Below are positions 1-9,570 of a stretch of 64,000 bases of DNA, one piece after another. This DNA comes from an uncultured Bacilli bacterium (GTDB lineage: Bacteria; Bacillota_I; Bacilli_A; RF39; UBA660). The notes beneath the pieces are model-generated. The model made no database searches. It was not told where the DNA came from and saw only the letters and a program-made list of their open reading frames with translations. How positions within the stretch are numbered: position 1 is the first letter of the stretch; each line of letters starts with the position of its first letter. The stretch covers positions 1 to 64,000 of the forward strand of contig CAJUHO010000004.1 in assembly GCA_910586195.1 (NCBI GenBank). Reading direction: 5' to 3'. A program made the translations under genes and the position numbers.

Positions 1-6
1 TCATAC

Positions 7-55
7 AAAAAATGTAGAATCTTCTGCTTTTACTCACAGATTTTCTACATTTTTT
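7..55 (-). terminator. Possible intrinsic terminator of rny
   Basis: A 13-bp perfect inverted repeat (7-19 with 43-55) has a 23-nt loop. On the minus strand it ends in a run of six T. It lies just after the rny stop. The loop is long for an intrinsic terminator, so confidence is moderate. Confidence 0.5.
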
Positions 56-75
56 GTTTCATAAAAAAGAAGAAA

Positions 76-1629
76 CTATTTTGCTTCTTCTTGTGCTCTT
101 GTTTCACGAACAACCGTAATCTTAATTGTCCCAGGATATTTCATACTCTCTTCTATTTTTTCTTTTACATCACGAGCAATCTTATGAGCCTGCAGGTCAT
201 CTACCTCTTCAGGTTTCACAATAACACGTAATTCTCTTCCTGCTTGTACAGCATACGCTTTTTCTACGCCTGCAATATTATTGCCAACCTCTTCTAATTG
301 ACTTAATCTCTTAATATAATTCTCTAAAGAATCATTACGGGCTCCTGGACGAGATGCACTTAGTGCATCAGCAATTGCTACAATAATAGCAATGACACTT
401 CTCGACTCTTCATCACCATGATGTGATGCAATCGAATTAACAACAATATCATTTTCATGATATTTTCTAGCAAGATCAGCACCAATTTCTACATGACTTC
501 CTTCAATTTCGTGATCAATTGCTTTTCCAATATCATGTAAAAGTCCAGCACGTTTTGCTAAAGTGATATTTTCTCCTAACTCTGCTGCTAGAAGTCCTGA
601 CAAATGTGCTACCTCTAAAGAATGTTGCAAAGCATTTTGACCATAGCTTGTTCTAAAGTGAAGTTTTCCAATAATTTCTATCAATTCAGGTTCAAACTTT
701 GTAAGTCCCAACTCAAAAGTTGCATCCTGTCCATATTCGATTATCTTTTGCTTCATCTCTTTACTTACTTTATCATATAACTCTTCTATTCTAGTTGGGT
801 GAATTCTACCATCTTTAATTAAAGTTTCTAAAGTAACACGCGCTATTTCACGTCGCAGTGGATCAAAACTCGAAAGTACTACTGCCTCAGGTGTATCATC
901 AATAATTAAGTCTACTCCTGTAATCGCTTCTATCGTTCGAATATTTCGACCTTCCCTACCAATAATACGACCCTTCATCTCATCATTTGGTAAGTCAACT
1001 ACCGTTACAGTTTGATCACTTGCAATATCGGCAGCATACTTCTGCATAGATACTACGATCATTTCCTTTGCTTTCTTATCCACTGTTAATTTCGCTTCAT
1101 TTTCTTGTTCCCTAATATATTGGGATACTTCCGTCGCCATGGCCTCTTTTACTTGAGCCATAACCATTTCTCTAGCTCTATCTTTACTAAAACCAGAAAT
1201 TTTTTCTAACAATTCTAACTGTTCTTTCTTTACTTCTTCCACTTTACTTTTCTCATCTTGAATTTCATTCTGACGCACTACAAGTTTAGCTTCTCTATCA
1301 TTTAAAGTAGCCTCTCTCTTTTGACATAATTCATCTCGCTTATCCATATTCGCTTCTCTTTGTAATAAGCGATCTTCAGACGCTTTTAATTCATCTTTTT
1401 TTTCTTTAATCTCTTTTTCCGTTTCTATCTTTAATTTATGAGATTCTTCTTTCTGCTCTAAAATCGTCTCTCTTTTAACCTTCTCTGCGTCTTTACGTGC
1501 CTGATTTATCATAGCTTCTACTTTTTTTGATGCATTATTTACTCTAAAATAACTTAGTAAAAAAGCAACTCCAAATCCTACAAATAATCCAATAAGTAAA
1601 AGTAATATGGAAAATAAACTATTATCCAT
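76..1629 (-). CDS. rny: Ribonuclease Y
   Basis: Membrane-anchored endoribonuclease that initiates mRNA decay in many Bacillota. The 517-aa product has the full family layout: one N-terminal membrane helix (about residues 5-27), a long charged coiled coil (about 30-180), a KH RNA-binding domain with the [10 protein letters not shown] motif near residues 219-228, and an HD domain with H335 and the HD pair H364-D365 in LLHDIGKA. Length is typical of the family (about 520 aa). The ATG follows a GGGAGG ribosome binding site. It is transcribed alone from its own promoter. Identification rests on domain order and motifs and is secure. Confidence 0.97.
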   Translation of the reverse strand: MDNSLFSILLLLIGLFVGFGVAFLLSYFRVNNASKKVEAMINQARKDAEKVKRETILEQKEESHKLKIETEKEIKEKKDELKASEDRLLQREANMDKRDELCQKREATLNDREAKLVVRQNEIQDEKSKVEEVKKEQLELLEKISGFSKDRAREMVMAQVKEAMATEVSQYIREQENEAKLTVDKKAKEMIVVSMQKYAADIASDQTVTVVDLPNDEMKGRIIGREGRNIRTIEAITGVDLIIDDTPEAVVLSSFDPLRREIARVTLETLIKDGRIHPTRIEELYDKVSKEMKQKIIEYGQDATFELGLTKFEPELIEIIGKLHFRTSYGQNALQHSLEVAHLSGLLAAELGENITLAKRAGLLHDIGKAIDHEIEGSHVEIGADLARKYHENDIVVNSIASHHGDEESRSVIAIIVAIADALSASRPGARNDSLENYIKRLSQLEEVGNNIAGVEKAYAVQAGRELRVIVKPEEVDDLQAHKIARDVKEKIEESMKYPGTIKITVVRETRAQEEAK

Positions 1630-1684
1630 AATTACCTCCCTACAAAATGTATTTAAAAATAAATTTAAATCATATCTTAGTTCT

Positions 1685-1713
1685 ATTGTAGAATTTTTTT
1701 AAGAATGTGTCAA
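1685..1713 (-). promoter_or_regulatory. Sigma-A promoter of rny
   Basis: On the minus strand, TTGACA (1708-1713) and TACAAT (1685-1690) are separated by exactly 17 bp. The predicted start lies near 1678, about 50 nt upstream of the rny ATG. Confidence 0.75.
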
Positions 1714-1744
1714 GGTGAAATCACTGTTCTACAATGCTATTTTT

Positions 1745-2308
1745 TTACGAATTATCAAGTATTAGCTCTTCTAAATAAGAAATAATATCTTCTCGTCTAT
1801 ATTTTCCCATCAGCCATTCCATTCCAATATTTGTAATAGCACCTAAATAAAATTTTGCTAAAAATTCTTTTGGGATTTTCTTTTTATAGTTAAGTTCTTC
1901 TTCCTCTAATTTTTTTGTGATATCCTCATTTAAAGTATCATAAATCATATCCATAGCAATACTATTACGATTATGAAGCATAATAGGCATATAAATATCA
2001 CGTCTATCTTCCATATGATTCATTAAAACCTTTATCAGTTCAATATAGTACTCCTTTAAATTAGAAATACTACGCTTATTCTCTAACTCCTTTCGTAAGC
2101 TTTCCTTTAAATCCTTAATTAAAGTATCAAATAACATATATTTATCCTCAAAATGCGCATAAAAAGTGGAACGATTAATATATGCTCTTTCACAAATATC
2201 AGAAACTTTAATATCTTCGAAAGATTTTTCCTTCATTAAATAAAGTAAAGATTCATATAAACTTTTTTTCGTTTTTAAAATTCTTAAATCTATCTTTTTT
2301 TCTTTCAT
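1745..2308 (-). CDS. TetR/AcrR-family transcriptional regulator
   Basis: Likely repressor of the divergent MMPL transporter operon. The N-terminal 50 residues form a TetR-type helix-turn-helix, with the signature INRSTFYAHFEDKYML following the DNA-recognition region. The C-terminal part is helical and resembles the TetR_C ligand and dimerisation domain. The protein is about 187 aa, normal for the family. I chose the ATG at 2308 because a GGTGG ribosome binding site precedes it and the -10 box ends at 2327; a GTG at 2320 would fall at the predicted transcription start. The inducing ligand cannot be told from sequence. Confidence 0.85.
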   Translation of the reverse strand: MKEKKIDLRILKTKKSLYESLLYLMKEKSFEDIKVSDICERAYINRSTFYAHFEDKYMLFDTLIKDLKESLRKELENKRSISNLKEYYIELIKVLMNHMEDRRDIYMPIMLHNRNSIAMDMIYDTLNEDITKKLEEEELNYKKKIPKEFLAKFYLGAITNIGMEWLMGKYRREDIISYLEELILDNS

Positions 2309-2326
2309 ATTAGCCACCACAATACT

Positions 2327-2355
2327 ATTATATTTTTTTTCACTACATTTGTTAA
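2327..2355 (-). promoter_or_regulatory. Promoter of the TetR-type regulator
   Basis: On the minus strand, TTAACA (2350-2355) and a perfect TATAAT (2327-2332) are separated by 17 bp. Transcription would start near 2320, directly upstream of the ribosome binding site. Confidence 0.6.
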
Positions 2356-2403
2356 GGTAAAATACACTAAGTTGGTTATTTATCCATACATTTTATCAGA
2401 ATA

Positions 2404-2419
2404 TGTTGTTTATCCAACA
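2404..2419. promoter_or_regulatory. Possible TetR-type operator
   Basis: A 16-bp inverted repeat, TGTTG-N6-CAACA, lies between the divergent regulator and transporter genes. The octamer TTTATCCA occurs inside it (2409-2416) and again 30 bp upstream (2379-2386), about three helical turns away, as expected for a second site. Assignment to the neighbouring regulator is by position only. Confidence 0.4.
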
Positions 2420-2436
2420 AAATGAATAGAATGTTA

Positions 2437-2465
2437 CTGAATTTTAAAATCTGCCTGCATATAAT
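2437..2465 (+). promoter_or_regulatory. Promoter of the MMPL transporter operon
   Basis: A perfect TATAAT (2460-2465) has a poor -35 (CTGAAT, 2437-2442) at 17-bp spacing. The transcript would begin near 2472, just before the GGAGG that serves the ATG at 2488. This supports the internal start over the ATG at 2422. Confidence 0.45.
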
Positions 2466-2487
2466 AGATAAGCAATGGAGGTTTTTT

Positions 2488-4539
2488 ATGAAAAAATGTG
2501 CAAATTGGATTACAAATCATAGTTTAGGAATTACAATAGCATCTCTCATATTATTAGTTCCTGCTATATGGGGCTATGTAAATACGAAAATTAATTATGA
2601 CATTTTAGTTTACTTACCGGAAGATATTGAGACTATTGAAGGACAGAATATTTTAACAGAAAAATTTGGTATTGGAGCATTCTCCTTTGTTATGGTTGAT
2701 AATATGACTTCACGTGACATTTTAAAGTTGCAAGATGAAATAAAAAAGATAAATGGTGTCGAACAAGTAGCTAGTATCGCAAATATCACTGATACTGCCA
2801 TTCCAATTTCCGTGTTACCAGATGACATAATAGAAAAAGTATATCATGAAAAGGAAACTGTTATTGTTGTTACCTTCAAAAATTCTATTTCAGATGAAAA
2901 TACAATAGACGCTGTAAAAACGCTACGTTCTACTGTAAAGGATGCATCTACCGTCAGTGGAATGACGGCAATGGTCCTTGATACAATGGACTTATCAAAT
3001 GAAGAAATTGTCGCATACATTATAATCGCTGCCAGCTTATGTATCATTGTCTTATTACTAGCAACAGATTCCTATCTCATCCCCTTCTTCTTATTAGGGA
3101 ATATTGGTATTGCTATTCTTTATAATATGGGAACCAATATTTTTCTAGGAGAAATTTCCTATATTACAAAGGCCATTACTGCTGTTTTGCAATTAGGTGT
3201 TACTACTGACTTTTCAATATTTTTATATCATAAGTATGAGCTCGCCAAAGAAAAAGAAAAAAGAAAGAAAGAGGCTATGGCAATTGCTATTAATGAAACC
3301 TTCAAATCTATTATAGGCTCTTCCCTTACTACAATTGCGGGATTTCTAGCCCTATGCTTTATGGATTTAACATTAGGAAAAGATATTGGTATCGTCATGG
3401 CAAAAGGTGTCATTTGGGGACTTATATGTGTCTTAAGCGTATTTCCATCTTTATTATTAGTATTTGACAAGTTAATAGAAAAAACAAAACATAAAAATTT
3501 CCTTCCAAAATTTCAGCATATTCAAAATTTTTCTATCAAACACAGCATCATTCTCATCATCATTTTTCTTATTTTACTAATCCCAGCATGTTATGGCAAT
3601 AGTCATTATCAAGTTTACTATAAACTAGATAAATCTTTACCACAAAGCTTACCAAGTAGAATCGCAAATTCTGACTTAGCAGAAAAATTCAATATTGTCT
3701 CTCCTGAAATTATATTAATAGATAAAAACTTAAAACCAAATAAAACAAAAGAATTAGTAAACAAATTAAAAGAGATAGAGGGTATTGATCTCGTTTTAGC
3801 ACCTACTACTCTGCTAGATTTTGGACTTTCAAAAGAAATGATTCCAGAGGAATTAATCACCACTTTTGAAAGCGATAAATATCAATTAATCATTTTAAAC
3901 TCTACCTATGAAGTAGCAAGTAAAAAATTAAATAAGCAAATTAATGAAATTGATAGCCTGGTTAAAAGATATGACTCCTCTTCCATTATTGCTGGCGAAG
4001 GTGCTTTAACAAAAGATCTAGTAGAAATTGCAGATCATGACTTTAAAGTAGTCAACTATATTTCTATTGTCGTTATCTTCCTATTAATGCTAATCGTATT
4101 AAAGTCTATTAGCCTGCCATTTATTTTAGTAATTGCTATTGAATTTGCCATCTTTTTAAATATGGGAGTCGCCTATTTTACAAATACTACCTTGCCATTT
4201 ATTGCATCGATTGTTATTGGTACGATTCAATTAGGTGCAACCATAGATTATGCTATTTTAATGTCAACAAAGTATTTAGAAAATAGAAAGAAAATAAAAG
4301 ACAAAAAAGAAGCAATGAAAAACACATTAGAAAAAACAGTGCCATCTATTATCGTCTCGGCCCTTTGCTTCTTTGCAGCCACCTTTGGTGTTGCAATATT
4401 TTCAAAAATTGACATGATTGCATCTATCTGTAATTTATTATCAAGAGGTGCCATCATTAGTATGTTTTCAGTCATTATGATTCTACCCGCATTATTATTA
4501 TCGTTAGATTCTGTCATCATGAAAACAACAAAAAACTAG
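2488..4539 (+). CDS. MMPL/RND-superfamily transporter
   Basis: Predicted proton-driven exporter of a hydrophobic or amphipathic substrate. The 683-aa protein has two homologous halves. Each half has one membrane helix, an extracytoplasmic domain and a block of about five membrane helices, giving roughly 12 in total. Conserved polar helices (for example GVTTDFSIF and GATIDYAIL) occupy the place of the RND/MMPL proton-relay helix. The start at 2488 follows GGAGG and begins MKKCANW. The gene is 16 bp from the next one, which encodes a secreted partner. The divergent TetR-type gene suggests ligand-inducible expression. Substrate unknown. Confidence 0.88.
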   Translation: MKKCANWITNHSLGITIASLILLVPAIWGYVNTKINYDILVYLPEDIETIEGQNILTEKFGIGAFSFVMVDNMTSRDILKLQDEIKKINGVEQVASIANITDTAIPISVLPDDIIEKVYHEKETVIVVTFKNSISDENTIDAVKTLRSTVKDASTVSGMTAMVLDTMDLSNEEIVAYIIIAASLCIIVLLLATDSYLIPFFLLGNIGIAILYNMGTNIFLGEISYITKAITAVLQLGVTTDFSIFLYHKYELAKEKEKRKKEAMAIAINETFKSIIGSSLTTIAGFLALCFMDLTLGKDIGIVMAKGVIWGLICVLSVFPSLLLVFDKLIEKTKHKNFLPKFQHIQNFSIKHSIILIIIFLILLIPACYGNSHYQVYYKLDKSLPQSLPSRIANSDLAEKFNIVSPEIILIDKNLKPNKTKELVNKLKEIEGIDLVLAPTTLLDFGLSKEMIPEELITTFESDKYQLIILNSTYEVASKKLNKQINEIDSLVKRYDSSSIIAGEGALTKDLVEIADHDFKVVNYISIVVIFLLMLIVLKSISLPFILVIAIEFAIFLNMGVAYFTNTTLPFIASIVIGTIQLGATIDYAILMSTKYLENRKKIKDKKEAMKNTLEKTVPSIIVSALCFFAATFGVAIFSKIDMIASICNLLSRGAIISMFSVIMILPALLLSLDSVIMKTTKN

Positions 4540-4555
4540 AAAGAGAGGAAAAATT

Positions 4556-6142
4556 ATGAAAAAAAGAAAAAAATTATTCACACTTATCGCAATGATAGGT
4601 ATCTTATTAATCCCTAATACTACTTACGCTCTTACCAAAAGTGAAGTCATTTATTCATCCCTTGATTATAGTGGAAAACTTAAAAATTCATCTGTTTCCA
4701 ACCATCTATCATTTTTAAAAGAAAAAGAAGAAATAGATAATACCTATCTAGAAGATATTCTAAACATAAATGGAGATGAGTCCTACCAATTAGATGGCAA
4801 TAAAATCATATGGAAAAATGAAGGAAGGGATATTTTCTATAAGGGAACTACAGATAAACTATTACCAATTGAAGTAAAAATAGATTACTATTTAAATGAT
4901 AAAAAAATGGACCCTAAAAAAATGATTGGAAAAAAGGGAACAATTAAAATTCATTACCAGTTTACGAATAAAGAAGCCCAAACAGTTCGTATTAATAATC
5001 AAAATGAAATCTTATATACTCCTTTTGCCATAACTCTTAGCACAGTATTTGATGGAAAAGAAAATAAAGATTTCCAAGTGACTAATGGAAAAGTCATATC
5101 CACAGGAACTAGAAGTATCTTAACTTCTCTTGCTTGCCCTGGATTATATGAAAGTACAAATCTTGATAATTTAAAATCATTAAATGAAATTATGATTACT
5201 TATAAAACTACAAAATTTTCTTTACAAAATACTTATATTGTAGCAAGTCCCAAATTATTAGAAGATAAAGACTTCCATCTTTTAGAACAAGTAGAAGACC
5301 TTTATCAGAGTATGAACCAATTAGAAGAAAATATGCAAAAACTTGAAGATGGTAGCAAAAGTCTTACAAATGGTACCATAAATGCCTATGATGGTTCTAA
5401 AATGCTAAGTAACAATATGAAATCTGCACATGATGCTATTTATAATCTTAAGAATGGTTCCATCAGCCTACAGCAAGGACTTACAAATCTCAAAACCGCC
5501 CTTATGGCAATTGAAGGAAAATTAGCGGAGAACTTACAAGGAAAAAACATTACAGAAGTCACAACAAATCTCAATAATTTATTACAAAAAAATAACCTAA
5601 CAATAGAGCGTATCATAAGTCAAACAGGTATGAATGAAGAAACATTAAAAAATATTTACATTACAAATAATTTACAGCAATATCAACCAACAGATGAAAA
5701 TGATCCATTAGGAAAACTAAAAACTGCTTATGAACTAGCAACATTATTACATGCCAATTGCGAATCATTACAAATAACGCTTACAACCTTATCATCTTTT
5801 TCACAATTTAATACGCTGCTAGAAGGTATTAATACTCTTGAAAATGGAGCAGTTCAACTGAGTGATGGTCTAAATAGTCTGTCTTCTGGTTCCACGCAAT
5901 TATACGAGGGAACGATACAGTTAGAAAGTGGATTAAAACAATTAGTAGAAGGCAGTACTAGTTTGCAAAAAGGTACAGAACAATTCAAAAGCCAAGGTAT
6001 CGACCAACTAGTAATATATTCTAATAAAATTAAACAATATAGCAATAAAATAGATGCCCTAATACAGCTCGGAAAAGACTACAAAGGTTTTGCCGCTAAT
6101 AATAGTGATAGTACTATGTTTGTTTATACAATTCATAAATAA
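4556..6142 (+). CDS. Secreted YhgE-like coiled-coil partner of the MMPL transporter
   Basis: A 528-aa exported protein. A clear signal peptide (basic MKKRKK, hydrophobic core, TTYA cleavage region near residue 26) precedes a beta-rich domain up to about residue 225. Then come long helices with GS-spaced heptads such as LSDGLNSLSSGSTQLYEG, the pattern seen in YhgE/Pip-type proteins. No membrane helix is evident after the signal peptide. It shares an operon with the transporter, and MMPL proteins of Bacillota are often paired with such proteins. A role as periplasmic-side adaptor is inference. AGAGAGG precedes the ATG. Confidence 0.7.
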   Translation: MKKRKKLFTLIAMIGILLIPNTTYALTKSEVIYSSLDYSGKLKNSSVSNHLSFLKEKEEIDNTYLEDILNINGDESYQLDGNKIIWKNEGRDIFYKGTTDKLLPIEVKIDYYLNDKKMDPKKMIGKKGTIKIHYQFTNKEAQTVRINNQNEILYTPFAITLSTVFDGKENKDFQVTNGKVISTGTRSILTSLACPGLYESTNLDNLKSLNEIMITYKTTKFSLQNTYIVASPKLLEDKDFHLLEQVEDLYQSMNQLEENMQKLEDGSKSLTNGTINAYDGSKMLSNNMKSAHDAIYNLKNGSISLQQGLTNLKTALMAIEGKLAENLQGKNITEVTTNLNNLLQKNNLTIERIISQTGMNEETLKNIYITNNLQQYQPTDENDPLGKLKTAYELATLLHANCESLQITLTTLSSFSQFNTLLEGINTLENGAVQLSDGLNSLSSGSTQLYEGTIQLESGLKQLVEGSTSLQKGTEQFKSQGIDQLVIYSNKIKQYSNKIDALIQLGKDYKGFAANNSDSTMFVYTIHK

Positions 6143-6150
6143 GAAAATTC

Positions 6151-6183
6151 ATCCTAAATAAGTTACTTATCTAGGATATTTTT
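6151..6183 (+). terminator. Intrinsic terminator of the MMPL operon
   Basis: A 12-bp stem with one mismatch (6151-6162 with 6166-6177) and a 3-nt loop is followed by five T. It starts nine bases after the stop codon. The remaining gene-free stretch up to htpG holds only the htpG control region. Confidence 0.75.
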
Positions 6184-6399
6184 CAGTTATAAAAATTGCG
6201 AGACAAGCAAAACAGAAAGATTTTCATCTAATCTGTAACTGACAAAAACTATAATATCTTAATAAAAAATTGCAAAATACAATTTTTTATTTACTTTAAT
6301 TTGAAATACCCAACGAATAATAATTCAAAATATACACTATCTTAACCGAACATGCTTTGTATGATAAGAGAATATTATTATAGAAAATCGCATAATATT

Positions 6400-6441
6400 T
6401 TAGCACTCTATATTGACATTTGCCAAGGCTGGTGTTACGAT
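6400..6441 (+). promoter_or_regulatory. htpG promoter with degenerate CIRCE operator
   Basis: A perfect -35 TTGACA (6413-6418), 17-bp spacing and an extended -10 (TGT followed by TACGAT, 6436-6441) form a strong promoter. It is overlapped by TTAGCACTC (6400-6408), the exact left half of the CIRCE operator bound by HrcA. The right half, nine bases later (6418-6426), matches GAGTGCTAA at only five of nine positions. HrcA control is a reasonable inference, though HtpG is not a CIRCE gene in Bacillus subtilis. Confidence 0.6.
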
Positions 6442-6492
6442 ATATTTCGTTAGTAACCTCTAACAAAAACAAACAGAAAAGAGTTGATAAAA

Positions 6493-8355
6493 TTGAAGAA
6501 AAAACAGTTTAAAGCTGAATCAAAAAAACTTTTAGACATGATGATTCATTCAATCTATACAAATAAAGAAATATTCCTAAGAGAATTAATCTCTAATGCT
6601 AGTGATGCTCTAGATAAATTATCTTACCAAGGTCTTACCGACAAATCAATTAAAGTAAATAAAAATAATCTGGAAATCCGTCTCATACCTAATAAGGAAG
6701 AAAAAACATTAACCATTACAGATAATGGGATTGGAATGACAAAAGAAGAATTAGAGGAAAATCTTGGAACAATTGCCAAAAGTGGCTCTGAATTATTTAA
6801 AGAAAATATGGATGATAAAAAGAATATGTCTATTATTGGACAATTTGGAGTAGGATTTTACTCTGCCTTTATGGTAAGTGATAAAGTAAAAGTCTCTAGT
6901 AAATCAATCCATAGTGATAAAGGTTACACATGGATTTCTAGTGGTGCTGATGGTTATACATTAGAAGAATGCGATAAAAAAGAGAATGGTACTACAATCA
7001 CTTTATATATAAAGGAAAATTTAGAGGAAGAAAGCTATGACGAATTTTTAGAAGAAGCCCATCTTTCTAGTTTAATCAAAAAATATTCCGATTACATCCA
7101 CTATCCAATTCGTATGACCGTAAAATCAATGCAAGAAGAAAAAGAAATAGAGGAAGATAAAACATTAAATAGTATGATTCCCATCTGGCATAAAAAGAAA
7201 AAAGATGTAAAAGAAGAAGAATATAATGATTTCTATACAGATAAATTCTATGATTATGAAAAACCTCTTCATATAATCCAAAGTGATGTAGAAGGTCGCT
7301 CTAGTTACAAAGCATTACTATTTATTCCTAGCCATGCTCCATTTGACTATTATAGTAAAAATTATGAAAAAGGATTACAATTATATTCTCGCGGTGTATT
7401 AATCATGGAAAAGTGTAGTGAACTACTGCCAGACTACTTCAGTTTTGTAAAAGGAATCATAGATAGTGAAGATATCTCTCTCAACATTTCTAGAGAAACA
7501 CTGCAAGATAATTGTCAAATTGGAATGATTGCTAAAAGTCTAGAAACTAAAATTCGTAAAGAATTAGAAAGTATTCTAAAAAATAATCGTGAAGACTATG
7601 AAAAATTCTATAACGATTTTGGAATGCAATTAAAATATGGAATCTATAGTAGTTATGGCATGAACAAAGAACAGTTACAAGACTTACTATTGTTTTACTC
7701 TTCCAAAGATAAAAAATACGTAACTCTAAAAGAATATACAGAAAAAATGATAGAAGGACAAAATAAAATTTATTATGCTTGTGGAGAATCACTTGATAAA
7801 ATCGATTTATTACCACAGGTAGAACGTATCAAAGAAAAATATGAAATTCTATATCTAACAAATTATATGGACGAATTCGTGTTAAAAACAATTATGAATT
7901 ATAATTCTTATGAATTTTTAAATATTGCAGATGAGAAAGCAGATCTTGATAGTGAGGAAGAAAAAGATGCCTTAAAAAAGGCTAATGAAGAGTCTAAGGA
8001 TATGTTTTCAGAAATGAAAGAAGTGTTAGATGCCCAAGTAGAATCTATTAACTTTACACATAAATTAAAAAATCATCCTGTATGTCTAACTTCTAAGGGT
8101 GAGATTTCTGTCGAAATGGAAAAGGCTTTAAAAGAAATGCCAAACGGAGAAAACATTAAAGCACAAACGATTATGGAAATTAATGAGCAACATCCAATTA
8201 GTAAAAAACTAAAAGAATTATACCAAAACAAAAAAATAGAAGAGTTAAAAAAATATAGTAAAGTTTTATACGCACAAGCCCGCCTAATTGAAGGACTATC
8301 TATCGAAAATCCTACAGAAATTAGCAATCTTATTTGTGAACTTTTAACAAAATAG
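6493..8355 (+). CDS. htpG: Molecular chaperone HtpG (Hsp90)
   Basis: Cytosolic ATP-dependent Hsp90 chaperone, about 620 aa, the usual length. The N-terminal GHKL ATPase has all its boxes: ELISNASDALDKL (Mg2+-binding Asn), DNGIGM and GQFGVGFYSAFMV. Middle and C-terminal dimerisation domains follow. I chose the TTG at 6493, which gives MKKKQFKAESKKLL, the conserved beginning of Bacillota HtpG. An AAGAG lies nine bases upstream; the earlier TTG at 6484 is too close to it. Monocistronic, with its own promoter and terminator. Confidence 0.96.
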   Translation: MKKKQFKAESKKLLDMMIHSIYTNKEIFLRELISNASDALDKLSYQGLTDKSIKVNKNNLEIRLIPNKEEKTLTITDNGIGMTKEELEENLGTIAKSGSELFKENMDDKKNMSIIGQFGVGFYSAFMVSDKVKVSSKSIHSDKGYTWISSGADGYTLEECDKKENGTTITLYIKENLEEESYDEFLEEAHLSSLIKKYSDYIHYPIRMTVKSMQEEKEIEEDKTLNSMIPIWHKKKKDVKEEEYNDFYTDKFYDYEKPLHIIQSDVEGRSSYKALLFIPSHAPFDYYSKNYEKGLQLYSRGVLIMEKCSELLPDYFSFVKGIIDSEDISLNISRETLQDNCQIGMIAKSLETKIRKELESILKNNREDYEKFYNDFGMQLKYGIYSSYGMNKEQLQDLLLFYSSKDKKYVTLKEYTEKMIEGQNKIYYACGESLDKIDLLPQVERIKEKYEILYLTNYMDEFVLKTIMNYNSYEFLNIADEKADLDSEEEKDALKKANEESKDMFSEMKEVLDAQVESINFTHKLKNHPVCLTSKGEISVEMEKALKEMPNGENIKAQTIMEINEQHPISKKLKELYQNKKIEELKKYSKVLYAQARLIEGLSIENPTEISNLICELLTK

Positions 8356-8375
8356 ACGCAAGGATGCGTCTTTTT
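8355..8375 (+). terminator. Intrinsic terminator of htpG
   Basis: Stem GACGCA/TGCGTC with the tetraloop AGGA and five T. The stem begins at the last base of the htpG stop codon. Confidence 0.85.
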
Positions 8376-8396
8376 ATTAGCTTTTAAGAAATATAA

Positions 8397-9509
8397 TTAT
8401 AGAAAAGTCTTCACTTTCGCTTTCAAATTTTCATAACCATCATCCATAAAAGTTATATGGTTTTTTCGCAAATTATCAAGAAGATTATCTTCTCTATTTG
8501 TTCTAATCTTTTCAAATAGATAAAGTGCATATTCTTCGTCTTTAAAATATATATTTTCTAAGTCCAAACTCGTTAAAAAGGAAATGCTATAATTAGCAGT
8601 ATCTTGGGGATTTAGATGTAATGTTTCCAATAAAAAATCCTCATTTAATTCTATTGCAACTTGGTGTTGATACGCCTTAGTTAAAATAGTAGCAGAGTCA
8701 ATAGAAAATCCCTTCCGAAATAAAGAAATAGCACTAGATTCAACATAGAAAGAAAGAAAATTATCATATTCAGTTACTAATCTATTATATTCTAAATCAT
8801 CTAACGGAATTTTTCCTAATGTTTGATGTAAGTATTGGTAAGATAAAAAATCAAAAAAATAACCTTCTAATTCTGAAAGATAAAATAAATGATTTCCATC
8901 TTCATAATTACGGGAAAAAACACCATGAGCCATCTCATGATTTAGGGTAGCAAAATCCTCAATTGTATCTTGTCTATTGACCAAAAAGTATGGTTTATAG
9001 CTTGGATAAAAAAATGGAAAAGTAAACCCCAAAAAATCCACATTTTCAAAATAGTCAAAATATAGTAAATGATTCGACTCATTAAGAAAATGCTCAAAGT
9101 CTTTTTGATATTCCTTTTTTGGTAACCATTTACAAAAATCTAGAGACATTTCCACCAACTCTTCGTCAGAAAAATATTGCCGTGGAACATCAATGAAATC
9201 GGAAACAATTTCAATATTTCTAAAACCTTTTAAAGCATCCATCAAAATATCCCGAATAAACCTAGGGACAGAACAATAATCGTCCAACATATCCTTTGGC
9301 AACATTTTATCCCTGTCTACATATTTTTGTTTACCAGTAAAAGTAAAAAGTTCATGATATTTATAAAGATTTTCCATACTTTCAAAATCTCTAATACCTC
9401 TACGAAAAATATCCTTATCTTCTTTTGTAAGTTTCCTAGAATATCTAAGTGCCTTCTCATATTGTTTCTTATGACGTTTAATATTATCCATATCCCAACT
9501 ATATTTCAT
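8397..9509 (-). CDS. Short M3-like zinc metallopeptidase
   Basis: Probable cytosolic zinc peptidase of 370 aa. It carries HEMAH (H191, E192, H195), the HExxH zinc motif. The acidic residues of LSELEGYFFDF (E213 or E215) are about 20 residues on and can supply the third ligand. The sequence around the site (TLNHEMAHG, then an aromatic helix) resembles oligoendopeptidase F/M3 enzymes. Those are usually about 560-600 aa, so this is a short member or a separate family. There is no signal peptide. The ATG follows GGGGGG. It converges with htpG. Substrate unknown. Confidence 0.65.
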   Translation of the reverse strand: MKYSWDMDNIKRHKKQYEKALRYSRKLTKEDKDIFRRGIRDFESMENLYKYHELFTFTGKQKYVDRDKMLPKDMLDDYCSVPRFIRDILMDALKGFRNIEIVSDFIDVPRQYFSDEELVEMSLDFCKWLPKKEYQKDFEHFLNESNHLLYFDYFENVDFLGFTFPFFYPSYKPYFLVNRQDTIEDFATLNHEMAHGVFSRNYEDGNHLFYLSELEGYFFDFLSYQYLHQTLGKIPLDDLEYNRLVTEYDNFLSFYVESSAISLFRKGFSIDSATILTKAYQHQVAIELNEDFLLETLHLNPQDTANYSISFLTSLDLENIYFKDEEYALYLFEKIRTNREDNLLDNLRKNHITFMDDGYENLKAKVKTFL

Positions 9510-9544
9510 AAAAGCCCCCCAAATTGACTCTTATTATATCAAAA

Positions 9545-9570
9545 AAAGAACAAATAGACCATATCTATTT
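9545..9570 (-). terminator. Weak terminator-like hairpin after the CDF gene
   Basis: Seven-bp stem AAATAGA/TCTATTT with a 5-nt loop. On the minus strand it is followed by a T-rich stretch. The stem is pure A/T apart from one G-C pair. Confidence 0.35.
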
